Assembly: GCF_011303755.1 (NCBI RefSeq) | Contig: NZ_CP049885.1 | Location: 1,656,001-1,720,000 of the forward strand | Source of the DNA: Acidovorax sp. HDW3 | Lineage (GTDB): Bacteria; Pseudomonadota; Gammaproteobacteria; Burkholderiales; Burkholderiaceae_C | Length of the DNA: 64,000 nucleotides | Direction: 5' to 3' | In this document: positions 45,278-56,391 of the stretch, in pieces | Numbering within the stretch: the first letter of the stretch is position 1 | Layout of the letters: every line of letters begins with the position of its first letter | Notes under the pieces: model-generated | What the model was told of the DNA's origin: nothing | Seen by the model: only the letters and a program-made list of their open reading frames with translations | The model's database searches: none | Translations under genes and position numbers: made by a program

Positions 45278-45898
45278 ATGACCGAAACCCTCACCCCACC
45301 GCGCAGCCTGGCGCACAGCCGCACCGAAGACCTGGTGGCCATCCTCACCGGCGTGGCGCTGGTGTCGGTGGGCGTGGCCTTCATCGGCAGCGCCGGCCTG
45401 CTCACCGGCGGCATGACGGGGCTGGCCTTCGTGCTGCACTACGCCACGGGCTGGAGTTTTGGCCTGCTGTTTTTCCTGCTCAACCTGCCGTTTTACTGGC
45501 TGGCGCTGCGCCGCATGGGGCTGGCGTTCACGCTCAAGACCTTTGGCGCCGTCGCCCTGCTGTCGCTGCTCACCGGGCTGCAGGCGCAGTTCGTGCAGAT
45601 CAGCCACCCGCACCCCTTGTACGCCGCCATCACCGGCGGGCTGCTCATGGGCATTGGCTTTCTGGTGCTGTTTCGCCACCGCTGCAGCCTGGGCGGCGTC
45701 GGCATCTTGGCGCTGTACCTGCAAGAGCGCTACGGCTGGCGCGCGGGCAAGGTGCAGATGGCGATCGACTGCGCCATCGTCTTGGCCGCCCTGGCCACGG
45801 TGGAGCCGCTGCGCGTGCTGTGGTCGGTGCTCGGCGCCGTGGCGCTGAACCTGGTGCTGGCCATGAACCACCGGCCCGGGCGCTACATGGCGGCCTGA
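45278..45898 (+). CDS. YitT family membrane protein
   Basis: The 206-residue protein has five or six membrane helices and the family pattern GSAGLLTGGMTGLAFVLHYA, then GLLFFLLNLPFYWLALRRMG and TGGLLMGIGFLVLFRHRCSL. The function of YitT proteins is not settled. The ATG at 45278 lacks a good ribosome site, so the true start is uncertain. The preceding 60 bases are a dispersed repeat. It stands between the metal ATPase and a copper-type cluster on the same strand. Confidence 0.8.
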   Translation: MTETLTPPRSLAHSRTEDLVAILTGVALVSVGVAFIGSAGLLTGGMTGLAFVLHYATGWSFGLLFFLLNLPFYWLALRRMGLAFTLKTFGAVALLSLLTGLQAQFVQISHPHPLYAAITGGLLMGIGFLVLFRHRCSLGGVGILALYLQERYGWRAGKVQMAIDCAIVLAALATVEPLRVLWSVLGAVALNLVLAMNHRPGRYMAA

Positions 45899-45947
45899 GC
45901 GCCGGTTGCGGGGGAACTTTCAGCCCCGCCCCACCATCGATCCTGCC

Positions 45948-46289
45948 ATGCGCCGTCTTTTCCTGGCCCTGATCGCCTGCCTGCTGGCCCTGCAAGGGCT
46001 CGCCGGCAGCGCCATGGCCGCCAGCGCCCCGGCAGCGCTGGCCGCAGCCGCCGCCACCAGCGCCTGTCACCCCAGCCGCCCCACCCACGCGGCGCCAGAA
46101 CACGAGGCCACGGCCAGCACCAGCGCTGGCACCCCCTGCGCCCTGTGCAGCCTGTGCCACAGCGCCCCCGCCCTGGGCAGCGCCGGGCAAACCGGCGCCC
46201 AGGCCCAGCCCAACGCCCCACCCCAGAGCGACAGCCCCCGCTGGCAAAGCGCCGCGCTGGCGCCCGCGCTCAAGCCCCCCATCGTCTGA
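45948..46289 (+). CDS. DUF2946-like small exported protein
   Basis: The 113-residue protein has a signal peptide (MRRLFLALIACLLALQGLAG ending near AMAA). An Ala/His/Pro/Ser-rich part follows with the motif GTPCALCSLCHSAP, resembling the CxxC segment of DUF2946 proteins found next to copper and TonB genes. A metal-binding role is inferred from the Cys/His content and the cupredoxin 57 bases downstream. Function is not known. Confidence 0.65.
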   Translation: MRRLFLALIACLLALQGLAGSAMAASAPAALAAAAATSACHPSRPTHAAPEHEATASTSAGTPCALCSLCHSAPALGSAGQTGAQAQPNAPPQSDSPRWQSAALAPALKPPIV

Positions 46290-46346
46290 AACGCGTGCGC
46301 CACGCCCCCGGCCCCTGCCGGGTTCTTGACCTTTTTTCAGACGACC

Positions 46347-46850
46347 ATGAACACTATTAAATTGATAGCTGCTAGCGCTTTATTGGCAAGCGCTACAGCC
46401 GTTTTTGCCCACGAATCCGCCCATGCGCACAGCGCCCATTTAGCAGCCACGGACAGCGCCGCGCCCGCGCAGCAAACCCCGTTTGGCATCGCCGGCCAGG
46501 CACACAACGTGCAGCGCACCCTGACGCTGGACATGAGCGACGCCATGCGCTTTGCCCCCGCGCACATCCAGGTGCGCCAGGGCCAAACCCTGCGCCTGCG
46601 CGTACGCAACCAGGGCCAGGTGCTGCACGAAATCGTGCTGGGCACACCCGCGAGCCTGGCCAAGCACGCCCAGGCCATGCAGGCCCAGCCCGAGATGGCA
46701 CACGACAGCGCCTACATGGCGCATGTGGCGCCCAACGCGCAGGGCGAGCTGCTGTGGCAGTTCAACCGCGCCGGCACGTTCGAGTACGCCTGCCTGATCC
46801 CCGGCCACTTCGAGGCGGGAATGCGTGGCACCATCACCGTCACGCCGTGA
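46347..46850 (+). CDS. Cupredoxin domain protein (periplasmic copper protein)
   Basis: The 167-residue exported protein is a blue-copper-like cupredoxin. The four expected ligands are His94 (VLHEIVLG), Cys149, His154 and Met159 (ACLIPGHFEAGM). Met/His-rich stretches (residues 22-31 and 107-126) could bind more copper. The signal peptide (IKLIAASALLASATAVFA) is encoded by a copy of the ~50 bp dispersed repeat. The start at 46347 fits. It precedes a DUF411 protein by 11 bases; this pair is common in copper-resistance clusters. Confidence 0.88.
   Translation: MNTIKLIAASALLASATAVFAHESAHAHSAHLAATDSAAPAQQTPFGIAGQAHNVQRTLTLDMSDAMRFAPAHIQVRQGQTLRLRVRNQGQVLHEIVLGTPASLAKHAQAMQAQPEMAHDSAYMAHVAPNAQGELLWQFNRAGTFEYACLIPGHFEAGMRGTITVTP
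46356..46409 (+). repeat. Dispersed ~50 bp repeat encoding the cupredoxin signal peptide
   Basis: ATTAAATTGATAGCTGCTAG then CGCTTTATTGGCAAGCGCTACAG and CCGTTTTTGCC is a full family copy. It starts three codons into the gene and is translated in frame. Confidence 0.85.
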
Positions 46851-46861
46851 AAGGAGCCACC

Positions 46862-47359
46862 ATGCACCCCCACCTGAATCGTCGCCAACTCCTGGCCGCC
46901 AGCACCCTGGCCCTGGCCGCCCCCGCACTCTGGGCCGCCACCGAGCCCCGCCGCGCCGCGCGCCTGCCCGCCGTCGAAGTCTGGAAAGACCCCAGCTGCG
47001 GCTGCTGCCAGGACTGGATCGAGCACATGCAGGCCGAAGGCTTTGCCGTCACCCTGCACGACAGCGGCAACACCGCCGTGCGCGCCCGCCTGGGCCTGCC
47101 CGTGCGCCTGGGCTCGTGCCACACGGCCCTGGTCGGCGGCTACCTGCTCGAAGGCCACGTGCCCGCTTCCGACGTGAAAAAGCTGCTGACACAAAAGCCC
47201 ACCGCCCTGGGCCTGGCCGTGCCCGGTATGCCCGTGGGCAGCCCCGGCATGGACGGCCCGGCCTACCAAGGGCGCAAAGACCCCTACGACGTGCTGCTGG
47301 TGACGAAAAACGCCAGCGGCGGCGACGTCTCCACGCGCGTTTTCACCGCCTACCGCTAA
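46862..47359 (+). CDS. DUF411 metal-binding protein (CopG-like)
   Basis: The 165-residue protein has an export signal with a twin Arg (LNRRQLLAASTLALAAPALW) and the DUF411 pattern VEVWKDPSCGCCQDWIEHMQ, GSCHTALVGGYLLEGHVPAS and GLAVPGMPVGSPGMDG. The CGCC and the later Cys-His are likely metal ligands. Such proteins occur in copper and silver resistance loci. AAAGGAG precedes the ATG at 46862. It is co-transcribed with the cupredoxin. Confidence 0.9.
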   Translation: MHPHLNRRQLLAASTLALAAPALWAATEPRRAARLPAVEVWKDPSCGCCQDWIEHMQAEGFAVTLHDSGNTAVRARLGLPVRLGSCHTALVGGYLLEGHVPASDVKKLLTQKPTALGLAVPGMPVGSPGMDGPAYQGRKDPYDVLLVTKNASGGDVSTRVFTAYR

Positions 47360-47379
47360 AAAGCCGGGAGTCTGTGCCC

Positions 47380-48399
47380 ATGCCCGCCCTGCCCACGCCC
47401 GCCTGGTTCAGCGCTCCCGGCGCCATCACCGACGTTGCCGGCATCGAAGTCGGCCACTACAGCGACAGCCGCCGCCCCACGGGCTGCAGCGTCGTCATCG
47501 CACGCGCCGGCGCCGTGGCGGCAGTCGATGTGCGCGGCGCCGCCCCCGGCACGCGCGAGACCGACCTGCTCGCCCCCGGCCACTTGGTGCAGCAGGTGCA
47601 CGCCATCGTCCTCGCCGGCGGCAGCGCCTGGGGGCTGGACGCGGCCAGCGGCGCCGTGCGCTGGCTCGAAGAGCACGGCGTGGGCCTGGACCTGGGCGTG
47701 GCGCGCCTGCCGCTGGTGCCCGCCGCCGTGCTGTTCGACCTGCAGGTGGGCGACGCCCGCATCCGCCCCGACGCCGGCGCCGGCTACGCCGCCTGCTGCG
47801 CCGCCAGCCGCCAGCGCCCGGCCGAGGGCAATGTCGGCGCCGGCAGCGGCGCCACGGTGGGCAAGCTCTTTGGCATGGAAAGGGCGATGAAGGGGGGCAT
47901 CGGCACCGCCGCCGTCAGCGCTGCCGGCGTGACGGTGGGCGCGCTCATCGCCTGCAATGCCGTCGGCGACGTGCTGCACCCGGGCAGCGGCGCGCCCCTG
48001 GCCGGGGCCCGGCGCAGCGACGGCACGGGCCTGCGCGGCAGCTGCGCCGCGCTGCTCGCCGGGGAGCTGCCGACGGCGGCACTGGCGGGGCGCAACACCA
48101 CCATCGGCGTCATCGCCACCGACGCGCTGCTGGACAGGCCCCAAGCGCAGCGCCTGGCCGTGGCCGGCCACGATGGCCTGGCGCGCAGCATCGCCCCGGT
48201 GCACACCGCCCTCGATGGCGACACGCTCTTTACCCTGGCCACCGGCGCCAGCGGGCGCCGCGCCGACGCCGTGCTGCTGGCCACCCTGGCCGCCGAGGCC
48301 GTGGCCCGCGCCACCGTGCGCGCCGTCTGGCTAGCGCGCAGCCTGCGCACGGCCGAGGGCCTGTACCTGCCGGGCCTGGCGGGCCTGGCGGGGGGTTAG
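47380..48399 (+). CDS. P1 family peptidase (DmpA/S58-type)
   Basis: The 339-residue protein belongs to the self-processing P1/S58 aminopeptidases. It has the N-terminal pattern ITDVAGIEVGHYSDSRRPTG, the Gly-rich IVLAGGSAWGLDAASGAVRW, NVGAGSGATVGKLFG and GRNTTIGVIATDALLDRPQA. It has no signal peptide. It follows the DUF411 gene by 20 bases but has no clear link with metal handling. Its TAG stop is part of a dispersed repeat. Confidence 0.87.
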   Translation: MPALPTPAWFSAPGAITDVAGIEVGHYSDSRRPTGCSVVIARAGAVAAVDVRGAAPGTRETDLLAPGHLVQQVHAIVLAGGSAWGLDAASGAVRWLEEHGVGLDLGVARLPLVPAAVLFDLQVGDARIRPDAGAGYAACCAASRQRPAEGNVGAGSGATVGKLFGMERAMKGGIGTAAVSAAGVTVGALIACNAVGDVLHPGSGAPLAGARRSDGTGLRGSCAALLAGELPTAALAGRNTTIGVIATDALLDRPQAQRLAVAGHDGLARSIAPVHTALDGDTLFTLATGASGRRADAVLLATLAAEAVARATVRAVWLARSLRTAEGLYLPGLAGLAGG

Positions 48400-48455
48400 C
48401 TATCAAAACAAGAGCTGCTCGCGCTTATCTGGCAAGCGCTAGAGGCCAAAACAAT
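48399..48455 (+). repeat. Dispersed ~50 bp repeat between the P1 peptidase and DUF1631 genes
   Basis: GCTATCAAAACAAGAGCTGC then TCGCGCTTATCTGGCAAGCG and CTAGAGGCC is a clear family copy. Its first base is the last base of the peptidase stop codon (TAG), and it fills the gap between the convergent genes. Confidence 0.88.
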
Positions 48456-48463
48456 CCGAAAAT

Positions 48464-50722
48464 TTAGTCCACCACGCGCAAGCTGCCTTCGGCCAGCAGC
48501 TTGTCGCGCATACGCCGCGTCATGGACTGGGTGCTGCCGTCGGGCGCGGTGAACAGGAACAGTGTTTTGTGCGGGCTGGCCCAGGTCAGCTGCGAGCGCA
48601 GGGGTTGGCCTTTGCTGACGATTTCAACCCAGGCGCCGACCCGGAACTCAGGGTGCGGGTCACGCGCCTCGGGCAGGGGCGGGCCTTCGTGGCTCAGGTC
48701 CAGGTCGAGCGCCACCATGGCCGATGCGGACATGTCCGCTGGCGGCTGCTGCAACCGCACCTGCAGCTGCACCTGCAGCAGCGCGTGGCGCTCGCGCAGG
48801 CGCTGCAAGAAGGCGTCGGCCTGGGCCTCGGGCCGGCCAATGCTGGCCAGGCCCCGGCGCAGCGTCTCTTGCATACCGGGCCAAATTTCTTGCAGATGCG
48901 CCAAATCCTGGCCGAGCTGGCTCGGCTGCACGCTCCACAGCAGCTCGGGCACCAGCGCCAGATAGCCGCCGGGGTCGCCACCGGCGTCTTCGGCACTGAC
49001 TTGGGCCAGGGCGACGACCTCGGCCCAGGGGCCGGTGGCAAATTCCATGATGTCGGCCGGCACCTCTTGGGTGTCGGGCAGTTTGCGAATGCCGGCGGCA
49101 ATCTGCGCCGCCAGCTTGGCACGCTGCTCCACCTGGCGCAGGGCGCGGGCCTTGGCGGCCTGGCGCGCCTTTTCTTTCGCCGCTTCCTTGTCCCGCAGCG
49201 CCTGGGCGCGGGTTTGCGCCGCCTCGGCCTCGGCGCGCTCGTGCTCGGCCTGCGCCTGCCAGGCCGCCTGCAGCGCCGTCAGCACCGAGGCAAAGGGCGC
49301 GGCGCTGGTGACGCTGTGCCCGCTCAGGTGCACCACGGCTTCATCGACTACGCGCATGAAGCGGCCAAAGCTGCTTGCTTCCTCGGTCTCAAAAGCGCGG
49401 CTGCGCTCGGTGATTTCGTCGAGCAGGCGCCGCGCCGGGTGCTGCTCGTCCTTGAAAAAATTCGCATCGTGGCGCACCAGCTGGTGCAGCGCCGGCTCCA
49501 GGCTGCGCACGGCACGCTGCACCGAGGGCAGCAGGCGTTCGTCTTGCACCAGGTGCGCAATCATGCGGCTGACCACCTCCTGCGCCGGGTTTCCCGCCGC
49601 CGCCAGGGCCGACGGGCGCCACCCCGGCAGGGGGGCGGCGCGGCTGGCGTGGGGCTGGGCCTGCGCCAGCTGCCCCACCATGCGCTCGATTTCGGCCATT
49701 TCATGCAGCGCCGCCTGGGCGCTGTGCTCCATGGGAACCAAGCCGCTCAGGCCCGCAGGTGCGCTGCTGGGGGCCAGGCGGGCATCGAGCCCGACCTGGG
49801 TTGCAAGCATCTGGCGCAACATGCCGACGGTGAGCAGCGCCTCTTGGGCTTCCTGGGCCTCTTGGGCTTCTTGCATTCCCTGCGCGGGGTAGCTGCCATC
49901 CCAACCGGCAGCGCCCCCCATGGCTGCCGGCCCATTGAGCGGTGCCTGGCTGCTGTGGCCATACCCCGTGCCATACCCTGTACCGTAGCCGGTGCCATAA
50001 GCACTGCCGTAGCCGGTGCCGCCGCCCATGGCGTAGGCCCCGCCTTGCACGCTGTGGCGCACCCCAGGCGCAGCCAGCACGGCGTAGCCCACGGGCTGCA
50101 CGCCCTGGCTGCGCAGGCTCTCGCTGGCCCATTGGTATTCCTGCGTCAGCAGCGTGCCCAGCGGGTCGCGCAGGTAGCGCATCCACAGCTGGCGCACCGG
50201 GCTGGTCAGAGCGCATTCGCCCACCACCTGCTGCAGGGCGCGGATGTAGTTGTCCGGGCGCAGCGGGTTGCGCTCGGGCTGCACGTTGCGCAGGCCCTGG
50301 GCGGCGCTGACCAGGGTGTTGAGCTCGGCCAGGCTGGCGTCGGTGGCGTGTACCGCCAGCTGCTGCGCCCGCGAGAACTCGACCTGCGCCTGCACCTGGG
50401 CGTCGTCCATGAGCGAGAGCTCGCCAAAGTCCATGCCGCTGGCGCTCGCCGGCTGTGCCTGGCTGCTGCCGGGGCCTTCAGCGAAAACCTCCAGCAGCGC
50501 CATCGGGTAGGCTTTGAGCAGCGCCGCCTGGTGCTCGCGCAGCAGGCACAGGGCGTCGGACAGGTCGGCGCGCTGCTGCACGTTGCGCTCGCTGGCCTCG
50601 TCGGCGGCCAGCGCCTGTAGCGTGGCCTGCAGCAGTTTTTCCATCAGCGCCTCACCCCGGCGCACGGCGGTGACGACGCAGGTACGAAAAACCGTTTTGG
50701 GGCTCGATTCAGGCAGTGACAT
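48464..50722 (-). CDS. DUF1631 family protein
   Basis: The 752-residue cytoplasmic protein matches DUF1631 proteins of beta- and gammaproteobacteria. It has the helical N-terminus EALMEKLLQATLQALAADEA, a middle part with LVQDERLLPSVQRAVRSLEP and HPARRLLDEITERSRAFE, an Arg/Ala/Glu coiled coil (~505-545) and a C-terminal PilZ-like part (FRVGAWVEIVSKGQPLRSQL, TWASPHKTLFLFTAPDG). A short Tyr-Gly-Thr-Gly repeat lies at ~250-262. Family function is unknown; the PilZ-like end hints at c-di-GMP or envelope control. Confidence 0.85.
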   Translation of the reverse strand: MSLPESSPKTVFRTCVVTAVRRGEALMEKLLQATLQALAADEASERNVQQRADLSDALCLLREHQAALLKAYPMALLEVFAEGPGSSQAQPASASGMDFGELSLMDDAQVQAQVEFSRAQQLAVHATDASLAELNTLVSAAQGLRNVQPERNPLRPDNYIRALQQVVGECALTSPVRQLWMRYLRDPLGTLLTQEYQWASESLRSQGVQPVGYAVLAAPGVRHSVQGGAYAMGGGTGYGSAYGTGYGTGYGTGYGHSSQAPLNGPAAMGGAAGWDGSYPAQGMQEAQEAQEAQEALLTVGMLRQMLATQVGLDARLAPSSAPAGLSGLVPMEHSAQAALHEMAEIERMVGQLAQAQPHASRAAPLPGWRPSALAAAGNPAQEVVSRMIAHLVQDERLLPSVQRAVRSLEPALHQLVRHDANFFKDEQHPARRLLDEITERSRAFETEEASSFGRFMRVVDEAVVHLSGHSVTSAAPFASVLTALQAAWQAQAEHERAEAEAAQTRAQALRDKEAAKEKARQAAKARALRQVEQRAKLAAQIAAGIRKLPDTQEVPADIMEFATGPWAEVVALAQVSAEDAGGDPGGYLALVPELLWSVQPSQLGQDLAHLQEIWPGMQETLRRGLASIGRPEAQADAFLQRLRERHALLQVQLQVRLQQPPADMSASAMVALDLDLSHEGPPLPEARDPHPEFRVGAWVEIVSKGQPLRSQLTWASPHKTLFLFTAPDGSTQSMTRRMRDKLLAEGSLRVVD

Positions 50723-50750
50723 GGCGGCGCAGACGGAACAAAAGGGCCAA

Positions 50751-50769
50751 AAGGGCCGCAGCGGCCCTT
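50751..50769 (-). terminator. Probable terminator after ettA
   Basis: AAGGGCCG and CGGCCCTT form an 8 bp stem with a three-base loop; on the minus strand TTTTGG follows. It lies just after the ettA stop and before the DUF1631 start. The T-run is short, so efficiency is uncertain. Confidence 0.55.
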
Positions 50770-50781
50770 GGCAATCCTAAG

Positions 50782-52443
<1,662 letters not shown>

Positions 52444-52702
52444 GGCTTGTTATCGGTAAAAACAGGCAAAAAAGAGGGCGCATTTTTTCATGCGCGTGAA
52501 CTCGGATTATCGTGCCATGCGACAATACCCTTCTGTCACGGGCTCCAGTCGGCCCTGACAACAGCGCAAACGCTGGGGATGGCGAGAACCCTTTTCGCTA
52601 CTCCCGACCTTGAACCCCCATCTGCCTGCCGAACTGGCGCAACCCACCCTGGCGTTGCGTAAGGCCGATGCCCAGCGCCCCGGATGGGCGCTCCGAGTAC
52701 CC

Positions 52703-54412
52703 ATGACATTTGACGAACTGAACCTGGCCCCAGCCATCCTGAAGGCCGTGCACGAGCAGGGCTATACCCAGCCAACCCCCATTCAGGCCCAAGCCATCCC
52801 GCTCGTGCTGGCGGGCCACGACCTGCTCGCCGGCGCCCAAACCGGCACCGGCAAGACCGCCGCCTTCACCCTGCCCCTGCTGCACCGCCTGAGCCAGGGC
52901 GAGCCCGTGCGCAACCGCTTCGGCGGCAAAGGTATCCGCGCCCTGGTGCTGACCCCCACACGCGAGCTCGCCGCCCAGGTCGAGGAGTCGGTGCGCGAAT
53001 ACGGCAAGCACCTGGCACTGAACTCGACCGTGATCTTCGGCGGCGTCGGCATGAACCCGCAAATCGACCGCATCAAGCGCGGTGTGGACGTGCTCGTTGC
53101 CACCCCCGGGCGCCTGCTCGATCTGCAGCAGCAGGGCTTTATGGACCTGTCCACGGTCGAAGTCCTGGTGCTCGACGAGGCCGACCGTATGCTCGACATG
53201 GGCTTCATCCACGACGTGAAAAAGGTGCTGGCGCTGCTGCCCAAGAGCAAGCAAAGCCTGCTGTTCTCGGCCACCTTCAGCGACGACATTCGCGAGCTGG
53301 CCAATGGCCTGCTCAAAAACCCGCAAAGCATCCAGGTCACGCCGCGCAACACCACGGTGCAGCGCATCAGCCAGGTCATCCACCCGGTGGGCCGGGGCAA
53401 GAAAAAGCAGGTGCTGCTGCACATCATCGAGCAGCACAACTGGAGCCAGGTGCTGGTCTTCACGCGCACCAAGTTCGGCGCCAACAACGTTGCCGAATAC
53501 CTGACGAAGAACGGCATCAGCGCCATGGCGCTGCACGGCAACAAGAGCCAGAGCGCCCGCACGCAAGCACTCAATGGCTTTAAAACCGGCGAAATTCGTG
53601 CGCTGGTAGCTACAGATATTGCAGCACGCGGCATCGACATCGACGACCTGCCGCACGTTGTCAACTACGAAATTCCCAACGTCCCCGAAGACTACGTGCA
53701 CCGCATCGGCCGCACCGGCCGCGCCGGCCGCGAAGGCCAGGCCGTGAGCCTGGTGTGCATGGACGAAGAAGGCTTCATGATGGAGATCGAGCGCTTTACG
53801 AAGCAGGAGATCCCAGTGCAAATCATCGACGGCTTCGGCCCCGACGAGGGCGAGAAAGCCGAACCCATCGCCATGGGCCGCCAAACCATCTGGGGCGGCG
53901 CCGGCAAACCGCCCAGCCGCGAGGTCATGCAAGCAGCCGCCAAGGCGGCACGCGGCGAAATGATGGAGCGCATCCGCACCAACAAAACCACGCAGCGCGG
54001 CGGCAAACCAGCAGCCCAGGGTGACAAACCCGCACGCCAGGATGGCGAGCGCGGCAACGGCCAGCGCCAGGGCCAAGCGCAAAACCGGGGGCCACGCAAC
54101 GCCCAAGGCGGCGGTGCATATCCTGGCCAGGGCCAGGGCCAGGGCCAGGGACGCAACCGCCGAGGCGGCCGCCCCCAGGGCGCACGCGAGCGCGACGATG
54201 ATGCATTCGACGACCACCGCCAGCCACGTGCAGATGCCCACCTGGGCACGCAGTTCGGTCATCCCAAGCCGGCACGCCACTCGCAAGGCGGCGGCCAGCC
54301 CGATCCCATGCGCACCAGCGTGGACAGCATGGGCAGCGGACGCGGCAACCGGGGCAGTGGCTACCGCAGCGGCGGTGGCGGCTTTGGCGGCGGGCGCGGC
54401 GGGTACCGCTAA
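52703..54412 (+). CDS. rhlE: DEAD-box ATP-dependent RNA helicase (RhlE-type)
   Basis: The 569-residue helicase has a complete DEAD-box core: Q motif ([13 protein letters not shown]), motif I AQTGTGKT (~47), [20 protein letters not shown] (~158), SATF (~189), and motifs IV-VI including [20 protein letters not shown] and [13 protein letters not shown]. The C-terminal ~170 residues are a low-complexity basic Gly/Arg/Gln tail, which binds RNA. The ATG at 52703 starts just before the Q motif; an in-frame TTG at 52610 would add 31 residues. The 260 bp upstream gap holds no other gene. Confidence 0.92.
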   Translation: MTFDELNLAPAILKAVHEQGYTQPTPIQAQAIPLVLAGHDLLAGAQTGTGKTAAFTLPLLHRLSQGEPVRNRFGGKGIRALVLTPTRELAAQVEESVREYGKHLALNSTVIFGGVGMNPQIDRIKRGVDVLVATPGRLLDLQQQGFMDLSTVEVLVLDEADRMLDMGFIHDVKKVLALLPKSKQSLLFSATFSDDIRELANGLLKNPQSIQVTPRNTTVQRISQVIHPVGRGKKKQVLLHIIEQHNWSQVLVFTRTKFGANNVAEYLTKNGISAMALHGNKSQSARTQALNGFKTGEIRALVATDIAARGIDIDDLPHVVNYEIPNVPEDYVHRIGRTGRAGREGQAVSLVCMDEEGFMMEIERFTKQEIPVQIIDGFGPDEGEKAEPIAMGRQTIWGGAGKPPSREVMQAAAKAARGEMMERIRTNKTTQRGGKPAAQGDKPARQDGERGNGQRQGQAQNRGPRNAQGGGAYPGQGQGQGQGRNRRGGRPQGARERDDDAFDDHRQPRADAHLGTQFGHPKPARHSQGGGQPDPMRTSVDSMGSGRGNRGSGYRSGGGGFGGGRGGYR

Positions 54413-54525
54413 GCCCTCGCTCCATCTACGGCGCAGCAGCGGCTGCGCCGACGGTTAACATCACACGCTTTGGCGGGGGCCCTCCAGCCCTCCGGTGAAA
54501 CTTTGCAGCCGGTGTTTTGTTGACC

Positions 54526-56355
54526 ATGAAAACTTCGACCCTCGCTTTTCTCCTCTCGCGCTCCCGACCGCTGAGTTTGCTGGGCCTGGCCGCCTTGCTG
54601 GCGGCCTGCTCCAGCACCCCCCTGCCCCCCTGGCCCGGCACCCCTGACGCTTCGGCAGGGACGGCACCCAAAGCCCGCCCGGGCGTGGTTGTGCCGCCCC
54701 CTCTGGGCACTCCGGCGCGTCCGCCTGCGATTTTCCCCCCAAAGCCAACACCATCCACCCCCGAAGGCGTCACCATCACGCCTATTGGCGCAGCCCTGCC
54801 CGACGCCACCAGTTTGCCGTTTGGCGCGGCCGTTGCTGCACGCTTTCCTGACCCCGCCGTGCGCTACCACACTCCTGGCTTGGAGCAAGGGCGCAGCAGC
54901 TACACCAGCAATGCCGAACTGGCGCAATGGCTGCGTGAGCTGCAAAGCCAACCCAGTGGCACCGGTACCCGGCTGGTGCTGGAACAAATTGGCCATGCCC
55001 AATCGGGCTCCCCGCTGCTGGGCCTGATTGCCACCCGCGCTGCGGGCACTGACCCAGCCAGTTTGCAGGCCAGTGGGCACCCCACCGTACTGCTCATAGG
55101 CCAGCAGCATGGCGATGAGCCCGCCGGCAGCGAGGCCCTGCTCGCCATGGCACGCGAACTCGCTCCTGGCGGACTGCTCGAACCCCTGCTTGACAAAATC
55201 AACGTCATCCTCGTGCCCCGCGCCAACCCCGACGGCGCCGAAGCCGGCCAGCGCAACACCGCCAGCGGCGTGGACATGAACCGCGACCACCTGCTGCTGA
55301 CCACGCCCGAAGCCCAGGCCCTGGCCCAACTGGTGCGCAACTACCGCCCACTGGCCGTGCTCGATGCGCACGAATACACCGTAGGCGGGCGCTTTCTGGA
55401 AAAATTCCACGCCCTGCCACGCTACGACGCATTGCTACAGTACGCCACCACGCCCAACGTGCCAGACTTTGTGACCAAAGCAGCGCGCGAGTGGTACTAC
55501 CCCCCCATGGTCGATGCCCTGAACAGCCAGGGCTTGAGCAGCGACTGGTACTACACCACCTCCACCGATTTGCAAGACATGCGCCTGTCGATGGGCGGCA
55601 TCCGCCCGGACACCGGGCGCAACGTCAATGGCCTGAAGAACGCCGTCAGCATGTTGGTGGAGACGCGTGGCATCGGCATTGGCCGTACGCACCTGCAGCG
55701 GCGCGTGCACACCCAGGTCACGGCGCTGACCAGCGCCCTGCGCAGCACCGCCGAGCGTGCCAAGAGCCTGGAGCAGGTGCGCTCCTTCGTCGCCCGCGAC
55801 GTTAGCGCCCAAGCCTGCCGAGGCCAGGTGGTGATCGACGCCGCCCCGACCCGCAGCGAGCGCGAGTTGCTCATGATCGACCCCAAAACCGGTGCCGACC
55901 GCAGCCTGCGCCTGCCCTGGGATTCGGCACTACAGCTGCAAGCCACCAAGAGCCGCCCACGCCCCTGCGGCTACTGGCTCTCGGCCGACGCCGGCAGTGC
56001 CGTCGAGCGCCTGCGCCTGCTCGGCCTGCAGGTCTTGCAGGTGGCCGAAAACGGTTCCGTGCTGGCCGAAACGTTCAGCGCCACCGAAAGCCAAAGCGCC
56101 CCGCGCGAAGACGTGCGCGGCACGGTCGAGGGCAGCGCGGCCATCGTGCGCGTCGAGGTTGCACCCCACCGCGCCGCCATCGACGTGCCTGCTGGCAGCT
56201 ACTACGTGCCCCTGAGCCAGCCCTGGGCCAACCTGGCCGTGGCCGCCCTGGAGCCCGATACCCAGAGCAGCTATTTTGCCAACCACCTGCTACCCAGCTT
56301 GGCCGACAGTGCCCGCATCATGGCTCCGCCGGCATTGGTCTTTGAAGAGGACTGA
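54526..56355 (+). CDS. M14 family zinc carboxypeptidase, lipoprotein
   Basis: The 609-residue protein has a lipoprotein signal (LAALLAACSS, lipid on Cys) and a Pro-rich linker (residues ~35-85). An M14 carboxypeptidase domain follows. The zinc ligands are His195/Glu198 (QQHGDEPAGSEALLAM) and His282 (VLDAHEYTVGG); the catalytic Glu is 379 (VETRGIGIGR). Substrate-binding NPDGAE and MNRDH are seen. It would trim peptides or cell-wall peptides at the envelope. The ATG at 54526 was chosen. The C-terminal ~200 residues form an extra domain of unknown role. Confidence 0.88.
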   Translation: MKTSTLAFLLSRSRPLSLLGLAALLAACSSTPLPPWPGTPDASAGTAPKARPGVVVPPPLGTPARPPAIFPPKPTPSTPEGVTITPIGAALPDATSLPFGAAVAARFPDPAVRYHTPGLEQGRSSYTSNAELAQWLRELQSQPSGTGTRLVLEQIGHAQSGSPLLGLIATRAAGTDPASLQASGHPTVLLIGQQHGDEPAGSEALLAMARELAPGGLLEPLLDKINVILVPRANPDGAEAGQRNTASGVDMNRDHLLLTTPEAQALAQLVRNYRPLAVLDAHEYTVGGRFLEKFHALPRYDALLQYATTPNVPDFVTKAAREWYYPPMVDALNSQGLSSDWYYTTSTDLQDMRLSMGGIRPDTGRNVNGLKNAVSMLVETRGIGIGRTHLQRRVHTQVTALTSALRSTAERAKSLEQVRSFVARDVSAQACRGQVVIDAAPTRSERELLMIDPKTGADRSLRLPWDSALQLQATKSRPRPCGYWLSADAGSAVERLRLLGLQVLQVAENGSVLAETFSATESQSAPREDVRGTVEGSAAIVRVEVAPHRAAIDVPAGSYYVPLSQPWANLAVAALEPDTQSSYFANHLLPSLADSARIMAPPALVFEED

Positions 56356-56391
56356 CCAGCGCTTGCGCGCGGGCTTGCGCACAATAGCGCC

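Noticed and set aside
48569-50620. 683-codon open frame on the plus strand
   Set aside because: Antisense to the DUF1631 gene, with a low-complexity shadow composition.
53605-53640. Possible dispersed-repeat copy in rhlE (GGTAGCTACAGATATTGC)
   Set aside because: The codons encode conserved helicase motif V (ATDIAARG), so the likeness is due to protein conservation.
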